In this document: positions 15,414-24,137 of the stretch, piece by piece
Numbering within the stretch: the stretch's first letter is position 1
Layout of the letters: every line of letters begins with the position of its first letter
From: Bacteroidales bacterium
Lineage (GTDB): Bacteria > Bacteroidota > Bacteroidia > Bacteroidales > F082
Assembly: GCA_017553625.1 (NCBI GenBank)
Contig: JAFZKP010000035.1
Coordinates: forward strand, 1 to 64,000
Direction of reading: 5' to 3'
Length of the DNA stretch: 64,000 nucleotides
Translations under genes and position numbers: made by a program
The notes under the pieces: generated by a model
Databases searched by the model: none
Seen by the model: the letters and a program-made list of their open reading frames with translations, nothing else
What the model was told of the DNA's origin: nothing

Positions 15414-18400
15414 TTATTCCAGATAATACATTTTTCGTTCTTCATCGGTCAGAGGACGGTTTTTGAAGCGCTCGCGGGTTTGGTCGATGAGCTCTTGGAG
15501 AGGTGGGAAGTCGTATTGGCGTATTACGCCGTGATGATGTTTACGAATGAATATTGTAGCATCCAAAAAATCGCTTAATACAACTATAATATGCTTTCCA
15601 TCATTTGTAAATGCATAATCCTCTATATAACCATATTTTTCTCTATCAACTTTTACAGAATAAACGCAGCCATCTGTACTCATATCCCAAACACATAATG
15701 ATTTCCCATCAACTATTGTGATGAAATACTTCCCATCAGGGCTGACAGTCGGGTTTTTCGCCCACATAGACCCTTTAAAACTATGTAACACTTCACCTGT
15801 CTCCAAATTCCATAATTTTGTGTTATTGTCATCATACGAAGCAACAACAGTGTCAGAAACAAATCTTATATTTTGCACCGTCGTGGAATGTTCATTAAAA
15901 GTCATTATTGTATTGAAACTTTCAGCATCTTTAATAATTATTCTATTATTATACATGACAGCAATTTTTTTCATATCAGGACAATAATAACAATGTCCTA
16001 TAAATTGTTTGTCAAATCTCTTAATTTCATTTCCTGTTTCCAAATCCCAAATAATAGTCGTGCCGTCTTCAGAATTTGATAACATCTTTTTTCCATCAGG
16101 TGAAACACTAACATGGTCTATGTCATCTTCATGTCCTTTCAATGTACAAACATGTTTTTTGGTGTTTATATCAAAAACATTTATAATATATTGATTGATT
16201 GGCATTCCTAAACTAATAAAATAATTCAAGTCCTGATCAAACACAGGTCTCATAAAATAGTCGTCTATATTCATGTAGACAGCATTATTTGGGTCATTAT
16301 CAATAATGTTTTCTTTATCGTATTCAATAGTAAAAGCACCAAATGTCGCATTTCTAAAACCTCTTTGAGTTAAAGAATATATTGTCTTTTTATCTTTTCC
16401 AATAAAGGCTCTGTCATAATTAGAAATCCTGGCGATAATTTCTTTATTGTTTTTTGTATTCCATATTTTTAACGTAGCGTCATCAGAACCAGAAATCATC
16501 TTGCTGTCATCAGGATTCAAAGCAACAGAGTTTAGCCCTCCATTATGTGCTTCCCAAGATTTTATTTCCTCTCCTGTATCAATATTCCAAATCTTAATAT
16601 ATCCGCTACCATGAGCTGTGACAAGTTTTTTGTTGTCATTGGTGAAATAGGCCGATGTTGCAACGGAATTATTTTCCCATTTCATGGTGTTTAGTTTTTT
16701 CCCATTTTCAGCATCCCAAACTATAATATCTCTGTCGTAAGATGTGGTAACAATGTTTTTTCCGTCAGGATTATAAGCCAGTGATGATATCAGACAACGA
16801 TGTCCAGTCCAAGAACTTAAAACCATGCCATTCTCAGAATCAACAATATAAAAAGTATTTTTTGAATATCTGAATAATTTTAAAATAACATCTTTTGAAT
16901 CCTCATAGTAAAAGTCATACGAAGATGCCCCATAATTATATGCTCTTCCAGACTTGTCCTCACACTCAACATAAGCAAATTGTTTCCCATCAGGGCTGAA
17001 TGTAACCATTTTAATACGCCTATCAACAGGATGAACAGCTTTTTTATAAAACAACACATTGCCCGTTTTCGTATCCCAAACCCTCAAAAGGCTGTCTGCT
17101 GACATTGAAACGATTTTATTCCCGTTTGGACTGAACGCAATATCGAAAATTTTAGATTTTACATTTATTGTTTGTAAGATTTCGCCCGTCTTCACCTCAA
17201 TTATTTCAATCAAGCTGTCATGAGCCACAGCAATTTGTTTTTTGTCGGCACTGATTTCAGTCCTCCGTATATTGTGAAAATCTTTTTTCAACAATTCCAT
17301 GCCATCATAAGAATCCGTAACATATACAGCATCGTCGGTCGCGGATATTATTTTTCTGTCATCATCGCCAAACGACACAAAACGGACATAACTCGGATAT
17401 TTGAAAACGACATTCTTTTTGTCATTAATTGTCCGAAGAGCATGTTCCGCCTCGGGAGTATATGGTCGGTCTGTCGGGTTGTTCACATTTTTCGGAAGGA
17501 TTTCGAGAGCCACTTTTTTTGCCGCATACGAATCTTCGTCAGCCCAAGCCATCACTTCCTTAGCCAGAACCCTCGACTCTTTCTCTTTCATCTTCCAAAT
17601 CGTTTTTGCAAGGTTATCACGTTCCTGTTCAAGCTGTTCGTATGCGGTTTTCAGGTTTTTGTTTGTGTTTTTGATAGAGTCTTGCTGCCGTGTTATAAGC
17701 TTGTCGCGCTTGTTGATGCTGTCGAGTTGTGCCGCCATTATCAACGAGTCGTTCTGCAGACGCTCGTTTTTCTTTACGATTTCATCGTTTTGGCGCGAGA
17801 CTTCATTACTTTTTGCGACAATCTCTTCGTTTTTCTTTGAAATCTCGGCATTTTGCTTCGAGACCTCATCGCTTTTTTTCGAAATTTCTTCATTTTGAAG
17901 AACTATTTTGTCGTTTTGCTCCGAAATCCGCTTGTTTTGCCTTGAAAAACCCACTGCCACGCCGACACCAATCAGAGCCAACAGCAAAGCAGCACCTATG
18001 GTCATGAAACGTTTTCTGCGCTGTTCCCTCTCATGCCTCTGCCACAAATCGTCAAATCGCAGCCCAAACATCTGTGCGATAACCTTCACTGCCGCCGCAT
18101 CTCTTCCCATCTCGTTGATGTTTACGCCCAAAAGCTCGTCCTCGGCCGGCAACTCGCGAATAGCTTTTGGAAAACACTCTGTCTCGTCATTATTCGAATT
18201 CGGAATACCTTCAATTATAAAAGGAATGATTTTGTCAGTTCTTCCTGAATCAATAAACGCCTGTACCTCCTTGTTCACCCATTCCGATTTCGCTGAATGC
18301 GGCGAACAGATAACTATCAAATATTTAGAATTATCAAGTGCTTTTTGGATTTCATCAGCCAAAACCCCTGCCGCAAGCTCGGACTTGTCACGGAAAACGG

Positions 18401-18548
18401 GGCGGATCTCCTTCGGCAAATCGCTTCTGCCGTTCAAATTCGACGGAAGCTTATAATGCTCCAGTTTTTCCTGCAGCCATTCCGCCCATTTCTGGTCATC
18501 GCGCTTGTAGCTGATGAAGGCGTAGTATTGTTTTGCGGTCGGGGTCAT
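15414..18548 (-). CDS. TIR-TM-coiled coil-WD40 protein, copy A
   Basis: This 1044-residue protein begins with a TIR domain (YYAFISYKRDD at 8-18). The BB-loop-like FRDKSELAAG is at 52-61, and SEWVNKEV at 88-95 places E94 where SARM1 and bacterial TIR NADases have the catalytic glutamate. Basic residues (RHEREQRRKR) then precede one membrane helix at 181-201. Next come a heptad coiled coil (208-330) found only in this copy and about 12-14 WD-like repeats (for example LRVWDTKTGN, LKIWNTKNNK), enough for two propellers. A conserved tail DFPPLQELIDQTRERF ends the protein. The start overlaps the stop of the upstream ATPase (ATGA), so the two are translationally coupled. Charge bias predicts TIR inside and propeller outside the inner membrane. 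Confidence 0.93.
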   Translation of the reverse strand: MTPTAKQYYAFISYKRDDQKWAEWLQEKLEHYKLPSNLNGRSDLPKEIRPVFRDKSELAAGVLADEIQKALDNSKYLIVICSPHSAKSEWVNKEVQAFIDSGRTDKIIPFIIEGIPNSNNDETECFPKAIRELPAEDELLGVNINEMGRDAAAVKVIAQMFGLRFDDLWQRHEREQRRKRFMTIGAALLLALIGVGVAVGFSRQNKRISEQNDKIVLQNEEISKKSDEVSKQNAEISKKNEEIVAKSNEVSRQNDEIVKKNERLQNDSLIMAAQLDSINKRDKLITRQQDSIKNTNKNLKTAYEQLEQERDNLAKTIWKMKEKESRVLAKEVMAWADEDSYAAKKVALEILPKNVNNPTDRPYTPEAEHALRTINDKKNVVFKYPSYVRFVSFGDDDRKIISATDDAVYVTDSYDGMELLKKDFHNIRRTEISADKKQIAVAHDSLIEIIEVKTGEILQTINVKSKIFDIAFSPNGNKIVSMSADSLLRVWDTKTGNVLFYKKAVHPVDRRIKMVTFSPDGKQFAYVECEDKSGRAYNYGASSYDFYYEDSKDVILKLFRYSKNTFYIVDSENGMVLSSWTGHRCLISSLAYNPDGKNIVTTSYDRDIIVWDAENGKKLNTMKWENNSVATSAYFTNDNKKLVTAHGSGYIKIWNIDTGEEIKSWEAHNGGLNSVALNPDDSKMISGSDDATLKIWNTKNNKEIIARISNYDRAFIGKDKKTIYSLTQRGFRNATFGAFTIEYDKENIIDNDPNNAVYMNIDDYFMRPVFDQDLNYFISLGMPINQYIINVFDINTKKHVCTLKGHEDDIDHVSVSPDGKKMLSNSEDGTTIIWDLETGNEIKRFDKQFIGHCYYCPDMKKIAVMYNNRIIIKDAESFNTIMTFNEHSTTVQNIRFVSDTVVASYDDNNTKLWNLETGEVLHSFKGSMWAKNPTVSPDGKYFITIVDGKSLCVWDMSTDGCVYSVKVDREKYGYIEDYAFTNDGKHIIVVLSDFLDATIFIRKHHHGVIRQYDFPPLQELIDQTRERFKNRPLTDEERKMYYLE
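17739..17927 (-). repeat. 21-bp tandem repeat encoding perfect heptads in TIR copy A
   Basis: About nine consecutive seven-residue units of the type ISKKNEE, VSRQNDE and IVKKNER (residues 208-270) are encoded by 21-bp repeats. Each has a hydrophobic first residue and usually Asn or Ser at position five. Such repeats can gain or lose units by slippage without shifting the frame. Confidence 0.85.
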
Positions 18549-19675
18549 TGTTTTACCAATCTATTAATCCACAATTCGAAGAATTTGTCATAAACATGAT
18601 AATTGCCATTGTCATTTGTGATAAAATCCTTCTCCAACAACCCATTAATCGCCGAACGCACACTGCTCGCCGACGGCAGTCTGTGCCTATGAATGAATTT
18701 CCCGCCAGTAACATTCTTTGCATTGCCTTCTTTTGCAATAGCCAGTAGCACATCCCTCTGTTTTTCCGGCATCTGGTAAACCAAGGAAATATATGTGTCG
18801 TTAGAGATATCCAGCAATGTTTCTATTGCTGTGTCAATCATATCGGCACTACACGTTCCTCCTGTTGCGGTCATCATGAAAAGCATATTCATAACTCGTT
18901 GGAGATATGATGTTATACCATCAAACCGCTGATATAAATCCATTACAACATCGGCATCAAGCATCTTATCATTATCCATAAAGTGCTTTTGTGCAAAAAC
19001 CATGTATTTTTCAATAGAAATAAGCGGAAGATTCATGATTGTCACCGACTGGTAAAAAGGTCGCGACGGCGAAGTGAACATCGCACTCATAATATGACGC
19101 TGCGAGCCGGCGAACACAAAATGAGCATTGGATGTTCGCTGAATATACGTACGCAGCAACGCCTCCATATTCTGGTTGTCGTTGTACCTCATAATCTGCT
19201 GGAACTCATCAATGGCGACAATGCAAGGCTTTTCGGCATCATTCAGGTAACGGAAAATCTCATCCAGTGTTATTGTAGGGTTTTCAATCGCACCGATTCC
19301 CAATCCCCATACCGGCAGGCCGTTGATATCAAAATTGATTTCAGAGCGCAACGATTGCATAATCTGCAGAAAACGTTCCCACACAGACCTCCCTTTGGGA
19401 CGCAATTCGTCAATAATCGCCTTTCCAAAAACATTGACAAAATCGCGAACAGATGCCGTGGCATAAATGTCAATTATAAAAGTGTGATAGTTGTCTTGCA
19501 GAGCCGGTTGCCCGAAACAATGATGCAGCATGTCAGTTTTCCCAATACGTCGTGGAGAAATCAAGGCAACATTATTCTCGTTAACCAGAAAATCCGTCAA
19601 CATTTCCGTTTCTTTCTCTCGGTCGCAAAAATACTCAGGACCGGCATATCCGTTGGTGACAAAAGGGTTTTTCAT
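18545..19675 (-). CDS. AAA+/archaeal-type P-loop ATPase with C-terminal winged helix, partner of TIR copy A
   Basis: The 376-residue protein has a P-loop (ISPRRIGKTDML near 40-50), a Walker B (CIVAIDEFQQI) and a sensor-like FAGSQRHIM. A C-terminal helical and winged-helix-like region follows (RDVLLAIAKEG to YHVYDKFFELWI). The pattern fits the archaeal ATPase (ATPase_2/MNS) clade, relatives of STAND NTPases. Its stop overlaps the start of TIR-WD40 copy A by 4 bp, showing translational coupling. In STAND immune receptors, NTPase, effector and repeats sit in one chain; here the NTPase may act as a separate partner. Its promoter carries an inverted repeat (19719-19753), and the winged helix could give self-regulation. 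Confidence 0.85.
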   Translation of the reverse strand: MKNPFVTNGYAGPEYFCDREKETEMLTDFLVNENNVALISPRRIGKTDMLHHCFGQPALQDNYHTFIIDIYATASVRDFVNVFGKAIIDELRPKGRSVWERFLQIMQSLRSEINFDINGLPVWGLGIGAIENPTITLDEIFRYLNDAEKPCIVAIDEFQQIMRYNDNQNMEALLRTYIQRTSNAHFVFAGSQRHIMSAMFTSPSRPFYQSVTIMNLPLISIEKYMVFAQKHFMDNDKMLDADVVMDLYQRFDGITSYLQRVMNMLFMMTATGGTCSADMIDTAIETLLDISNDTYISLVYQMPEKQRDVLLAIAKEGNAKNVTGGKFIHRHRLPSASSVRSAINGLLEKDFITNDNGNYHVYDKFFELWINRLVKQ

Positions 19676-19699
19676 CGTTTATTCTTTTAATTACTGCTG

Positions 19700-19753
19700 C
19701 AAAGATAATAAAAATAATTTTTGCCATAAAACAATTATCATAAAATGGCAAAA
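19700..19753 (-). promoter_or_regulatory. Promoter box and inverted repeat upstream of ATPase A
   Basis: The minus strand has TATCTTTG (19707-19700), 24 nt before the ATG at 19675. Just upstream are nine-base inverted arms TTTTGCCAT (19719-19727) and ATGGCAAAA (19745-19753) spanning the -33 region. This is the layout of a repressor operator, though no regulator is known. Confidence 0.5.
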
Positions 19754-19772
19754 TTTATTTTCAACTAAACAA

Positions 19773-22706
19773 TCATTCCAGATAATACATTTTCCTCTCT
19801 TCCTCCGTCAGCGGGCGGTTTTTGAAGCGCTCGCGGGTTTGGTCGATGAGGTCCTGGAGAGGTGGGAAGTCCCACTGGCGTATTGTGCCGTCTTTACCTG
19901 CCGAGATTATATGTTTACCGTCAGGAGTGAATATTGCAAACATCACACCGTCGTCATGACCTTCCAAAACATTGACATTGACTCCAGACTTCAAATCCCA
20001 AATGCGAACAGTTTTGTCATCTGATGCAGTTACGACATATTTTCCATCACTACTAAAATCAATAAAATTGACAAAATCACTATGACCGACCATGGTTTTC
20101 ACTTCTTTGCCTGTAAAAGCATCCCAAATTTTTATTGTCTTGTCCATAGAAACCGAAGCTATCAGGCTTCCATCCTGATTATATACCACATGATTTATTC
20201 CACTCGAATGTCCTTTCAATAAAAACTTTTCATCTCCTGTATCGGAATCCACTACTTTGATATCCGTCATTTTTATATAACAGATTTGTTTTCCATCTGG
20301 ACTGAAAACGGTCATTCTCACTGGTGTGTTTTCCATTATTGCCATAATTTCTGTATTGGTCTTGGCATCCCAAACGCTCACCCTGTTTTCATTTACATCA
20401 AAAGATGTACTGACAAATTTGCTGCCATCATGGTTGAATCTCAAAGAAACAATTTTGCTTTTTTCCCTATAATCAAAATTTGTCCTGAAGTTAAATTCTG
20501 ATTTCACTGTCTTAACAGAATCGTCGCTTTTCAAGTCAAAATAATCAACACTGTCTGTCGTTTTAAAAAACCAACATCTTGGAACGTTTTCATCAAACGA
20601 ATAATATATAACTTCCTCACCGTCAGGGCTAAAAGCCTTAGGACAGAGATTTTCGTTTTTCTCGTTTAATACATGTGTTTCAACACATGATTCGGTATTT
20701 AAAATCCTTATTTTACCCTCTCTCATGTATGAAATCAACTTTTTATCAGTGCTTATGGCATACTTGTCAATCGGATAATTTGGAGCAGGATCATCTATTC
20801 CCGATAATATCTTATTATCACATGAATTAACACTATTAATCATCATGTTATAATTCGAATATGACAAGACGCTCTTTCCGTCAGGACTAAACAACGCATT
20901 ATTGGAAACGTGGTTTACTGTTTTAATATCGCGACCAGTTTCAGCATCCCAGATTTTCACACACGACCCATGAGTTGAAATAATATAATTGCCGTCTGGA
21001 CTGAATTTTATCTTATCAGGATAAGTTTCCGTGGTTATAGTCTTTGTTTTTTCATTTATTTCCATATCCCAAAAACAAATACCACAATCATCATTACTTT
21101 CATATGGATTTCTGCCACCACTACTTGCAATAATAGTTTTACCATCCGGACTGAAATCAAACGGGAGTCCGAAAGTGCCATATATTCTATTAACCTCTTT
21201 CCCCGATCTCAAATCCACTATCACAACCGATGTATCACTATAAAGACTATTGTCTTCAGTACAATTTAAATTATATGCCAAATAATTTCCATCCAAACTT
21301 AATTTAAAACTTGATGAAAATTCGTGATTTTTGTCCAACGTGAAACTTTTCAATAACTTTCCAGTTTCCGCATTCCAAACATTCAATGTTTTTAGATTTG
21401 AAATAAATATATTTTTGCCGTCATTACTAAATCTTACCGCATTATCATATTCATTAAAATAACAAATCTTTTCATTTATGGTTAACAATTCTTCTCCAGA
21501 TTCGGCATCTATAACACAACAAATGCTATCTTTTGAATTATAGATTATTTTTTTACCATCAGGATAATACGACGCAAAAGGGACGAGCGCATTCATCTTG
21601 AAAGTCCTAACGACTTCAAAAGTATTTGCATTACATATATTTAGAGTGCTATCATAAGATGAATATAAAAAATAATCTTCTTCGGGGCTATACGATAGTG
21701 TTGTCACATCATTAATAGAATAAATCTTTTTAGCAGTTTCAGCGTCATAAACAAACACATGTTTACCACTAAATCCGCCATACTCATCATAAGAATAAAC
21801 TAATTGTTTGCCATTTGGACTATAAAAAGCATCAAAATGATATTTGAATTGAGAAACGTATAACGAGGTGTCATCAATAAACGCTGAAACCTCTTTACAC
21901 GACTCCCTCAATGCACGCTCAGCCTCTGCCGTAAAAGGCTTATCGATTGGATTGGCAATATCTTCAGGAAGAATCTCCAGTGCAAGCATTCTTGCCAAAT
22001 ACAAGTCATCTTTAGCATTAAACCTTATCATTTCAGAAACCATCTTTGACCTATTCTCCATCATTGCCCAGTTCGCCTTCAGCGTTTGCTGCCGTTGCGC
22101 GTACATCCAGAAAGCGACTCCCGCCATGGCTAAGAAAGCAACAACTCCAGCGGTAATCATCAATATTCGTTTGCGTTTCTTCTCCCTTTCGTGTCTCTGC
22201 CATAAATCATCGAATCTCAACCCAAACATCTGGGCAACCACCTTCACTGCTGCCGCATCACGTCCCATCTCGTTGATGTTCACGCCAAGAAGCTCGTCCT
22301 CTGCTGGTAACTCGCGAATAGCTTTTGGAAAACATTCAGTTTCGTCGTTTCCAGAATTTGGCGTTCCCTCAATGATAAACGGAATTATCTTATCCGTCCT
22401 TCCTGATTCAACAAACGCCTGTACCTCTTTGTTCACCCACTCCGATTTCGCTGAATGCGGCGAACAAATAACTATCAAATATTTTGAATTGTCGAGTGCT
22501 TTCTGTATCTCATCAGCCAAAACTCCTGCCGCAAGCTCCGACTTGTCACGGAAAACAGGTCTTATCTCCTTTGGCAAGTCGCTTCTGCCGTTCAGGTTTG
22601 TCGGCAATTTATAATGTTCCAGTTTCTCCTGAAGCCACTCCGCCCATTTCTGGTCATCGCGCTTGTAGCTGATGAAGGAGTAGTATTGTTTGGTGGTCGG
22701 GGTCAT
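19773..22706 (-). CDS. TIR-TM-WD40 protein, copy B
   Basis: The 977-residue protein has a TIR domain nearly identical to copy A (FISYKRDD, FRDKSELAAG, catalytic E94 in SEWVNKEV). Basic HEREKKRKR precedes a membrane helix at about 181-203, followed by a short linker MYAQRQQTLKANW shared with copy D. I count about 13 WD-like repeats (such as LNVWNAETGK, VKIWDAETGR, VRIWDLKSGV) and the tail DFPPLQDLIDQTRERF. The propeller region differs strongly from the other copies while the tail DNA is identical to copies C and D over about 50 nt. It starts 12 bp after the DUF4143 ATPase B. Predicted role: membrane sensor that triggers TIR NAD cleavage; ligand unknown. Confidence 0.93.
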   Translation of the reverse strand: MTPTTKQYYSFISYKRDDQKWAEWLQEKLEHYKLPTNLNGRSDLPKEIRPVFRDKSELAAGVLADEIQKALDNSKYLIVICSPHSAKSEWVNKEVQAFVESGRTDKIIPFIIEGTPNSGNDETECFPKAIRELPAEDELLGVNINEMGRDAAAVKVVAQMFGLRFDDLWQRHEREKKRKRILMITAGVVAFLAMAGVAFWMYAQRQQTLKANWAMMENRSKMVSEMIRFNAKDDLYLARMLALEILPEDIANPIDKPFTAEAERALRESCKEVSAFIDDTSLYVSQFKYHFDAFYSPNGKQLVYSYDEYGGFSGKHVFVYDAETAKKIYSINDVTTLSYSPEEDYFLYSSYDSTLNICNANTFEVVRTFKMNALVPFASYYPDGKKIIYNSKDSICCVIDAESGEELLTINEKICYFNEYDNAVRFSNDGKNIFISNLKTLNVWNAETGKLLKSFTLDKNHEFSSSFKLSLDGNYLAYNLNCTEDNSLYSDTSVVIVDLRSGKEVNRIYGTFGLPFDFSPDGKTIIASSGGRNPYESNDDCGICFWDMEINEKTKTITTETYPDKIKFSPDGNYIISTHGSCVKIWDAETGRDIKTVNHVSNNALFSPDGKSVLSYSNYNMMINSVNSCDNKILSGIDDPAPNYPIDKYAISTDKKLISYMREGKIRILNTESCVETHVLNEKNENLCPKAFSPDGEEVIYYSFDENVPRCWFFKTTDSVDYFDLKSDDSVKTVKSEFNFRTNFDYREKSKIVSLRFNHDGSKFVSTSFDVNENRVSVWDAKTNTEIMAIMENTPVRMTVFSPDGKQICYIKMTDIKVVDSDTGDEKFLLKGHSSGINHVVYNQDGSLIASVSMDKTIKIWDAFTGKEVKTMVGHSDFVNFIDFSSDGKYVVTASDDKTVRIWDLKSGVNVNVLEGHDDGVMFAIFTPDGKHIISAGKDGTIRQWDFPPLQDLIDQTRERFKNRPLTEEERKMYYLE

Positions 22707-22718
22707 AAAAATCCAATT

Positions 22719-24011
22719 TCAGTTTTTCAAACATCCTATAGGGACAATCTTGACACCATCTTTGCGTGTATAAGCCATATCGCCTCCGGTTAATACTATC
22801 AACAAATCCGGAAGCTTGATTTTTATAGGACTGTCCTCGTTTTTCTTCTCAATCAAATTGCGCAACTCAAGCAAATGCTTGGAGGCCTCTTCTATATCCC
22901 GACTGCCGAGTTTACACTCTATCAGGGCATATCGGCCGTCGGAAAGATGCAACACAGCATCGGCCTCAAGTCCTGTCCTGTCGTGATAATATGAAAGACG
23001 CCCGCCTGCTGCGGCAGAATACGCCTTCAAATCCCTCATACACAGGCATTCAAATATGAAACCGAAGGTATTCAAGTCAAGTTCTAACATTTCAGGTGTC
23101 AATCCCAATGCTGCAACTGCAATGGAAGGGTCGATGAAACATCGTTTCTTGCCAGTTCTTATCACTGTTTTTGAACGTATGGCCGGACTCCATGCCTCTA
23201 TATCGCTAACAACAAACAGTTTTTCCAAAGCGGTGACATAATCGTCAAATGTCGACATGGCAGTGTTTTCCATCTCAACAGAAACATCCGCCAACATACC
23301 GGTTTTCTTTGCCAAAGTGCAAACATTTCTCGCATAGGAACGCATGATGAGCCTGGCGAGCGAGGGGTTGCGCTGTCGTTTGTCGACGCGTGATATGTCC
23401 TCTTCACAAATAACATTCACATAATCATTGGCTATCAACAATTTAGCTGCATCGCTCATATCGTCCAAAGATGCGGGCCATCCGCCTCGGCAAGCCGCAA
23501 AAACAAGCTGTTCGATGGATAACTCCGACTGAAGCCCGTCAATATCCAGTTCTTTGTTGTCAAAAAGCTCCATCAAAGATATGCTTCCGTTAGATTCTTT
23601 AGATTCAAAAAGACTCATCGGAAACATCAGCATTTGTGAGATTCTCCCTGTGCCCGAATGCATTATCTCGCCGTTTTCGTCATCCACAACCGTTGAGCCT
23701 GTAAGTATGAACTGTCCTTTCTGTCTGCGCTCGTCCACTGCGTTTCTCACGGCATCCCAAAGCACTGGAGCCACCTGCCATTCGTCAATGAGTCTGGGAG
23801 TTTCGCCTTTTAGAAGCAATGATGGTTTTGTACGCGCCGTCGCCAAATATCCTTCTCGAGTGTCAGGATTTTGCATTTTTATGATGCTTTTGGCATGCAT
23901 CTCGGCTGTTGTGGTCTTTCCGCACCATTTGGGTCCTTTTATTTGTACAGCACCAAATGCCTCCAATCGTAATTGCAGAATTTCATCGGCTATTCTATGC
24001 AAGTATTCCAT
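22719..24011 (-). CDS. AAA_14/DUF4143 ATPase with intact PD-(D/E)xK-like C-terminus, partner of TIR copy B
   Basis: The 430-residue protein has a P-loop (IKGPKWCGKTTTAE near 24-37), a Walker B (PRLIDEWQVAP) and FILTGSTVV after it, typical of the AAA_14 domain. The C-terminal DUF4143 region ends in EADAVLHLSDGRYALIECK, which has the D-(E)xK spacing of restriction-nuclease-like folds. DUF4143 ATPases are common and poorly understood in Bacteroidota. Its stop is 12 bp before TIR copy B. It has a well-spaced promoter (24034-24063) and three 23-nt-spaced direct repeats upstream. Functional link with the TIR protein is inferred from the recurring gene order. Confidence 0.88.
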   Translation of the reverse strand: MEYLHRIADEILQLRLEAFGAVQIKGPKWCGKTTTAEMHAKSIIKMQNPDTREGYLATARTKPSLLLKGETPRLIDEWQVAPVLWDAVRNAVDERRQKGQFILTGSTVVDDENGEIMHSGTGRISQMLMFPMSLFESKESNGSISLMELFDNKELDIDGLQSELSIEQLVFAACRGGWPASLDDMSDAAKLLIANDYVNVICEEDISRVDKRQRNPSLARLIMRSYARNVCTLAKKTGMLADVSVEMENTAMSTFDDYVTALEKLFVVSDIEAWSPAIRSKTVIRTGKKRCFIDPSIAVAALGLTPEMLELDLNTFGFIFECLCMRDLKAYSAAAGGRLSYYHDRTGLEADAVLHLSDGRYALIECKLGSRDIEEASKHLLELRNLIEKKNEDSPIKIKLPDLLIVLTGGDMAYTRKDGVKIVPIGCLKN

Positions 24012-24033
24012 ACTACAAATTATTATTCAGACG

Positions 24034-24063
24034 CAAAAATACAAAAATTATTTAATTGCGCAA
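24034..24063 (-). promoter_or_regulatory. Promoter of the ATPase B-TIR B pair
   Basis: On the minus strand TTG (24063-24061), 19 nt, then TATTTTTG (24041-24034) match the Bacteroidota consensus, with the start codon at 24011. Confidence 0.65.
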
Positions 24064-24070
24064 CACCCAT

Positions 24071-24130
24071 ACTGCGTTTTTGATATGTTTTGTGCTGTAT
24101 TTTTGATTAATTCCATACTCTGTTTTTGAA
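24071..24130. repeat. Three direct repeats spaced 23 nt
   Basis: Units at 24071-24084, 24094-24107 and 24117-24130 read ACTGCGTTTTTGAT, GCTGTATTTTTGAT and ACTCTGTTTTTGAA. Starts are exactly 23 nt apart. They lie between the TIR copy C stop and the promoter of ATPase B and may be regulator sites. Confidence 0.6.
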
Positions 24131-24137
24131 AAAACCA

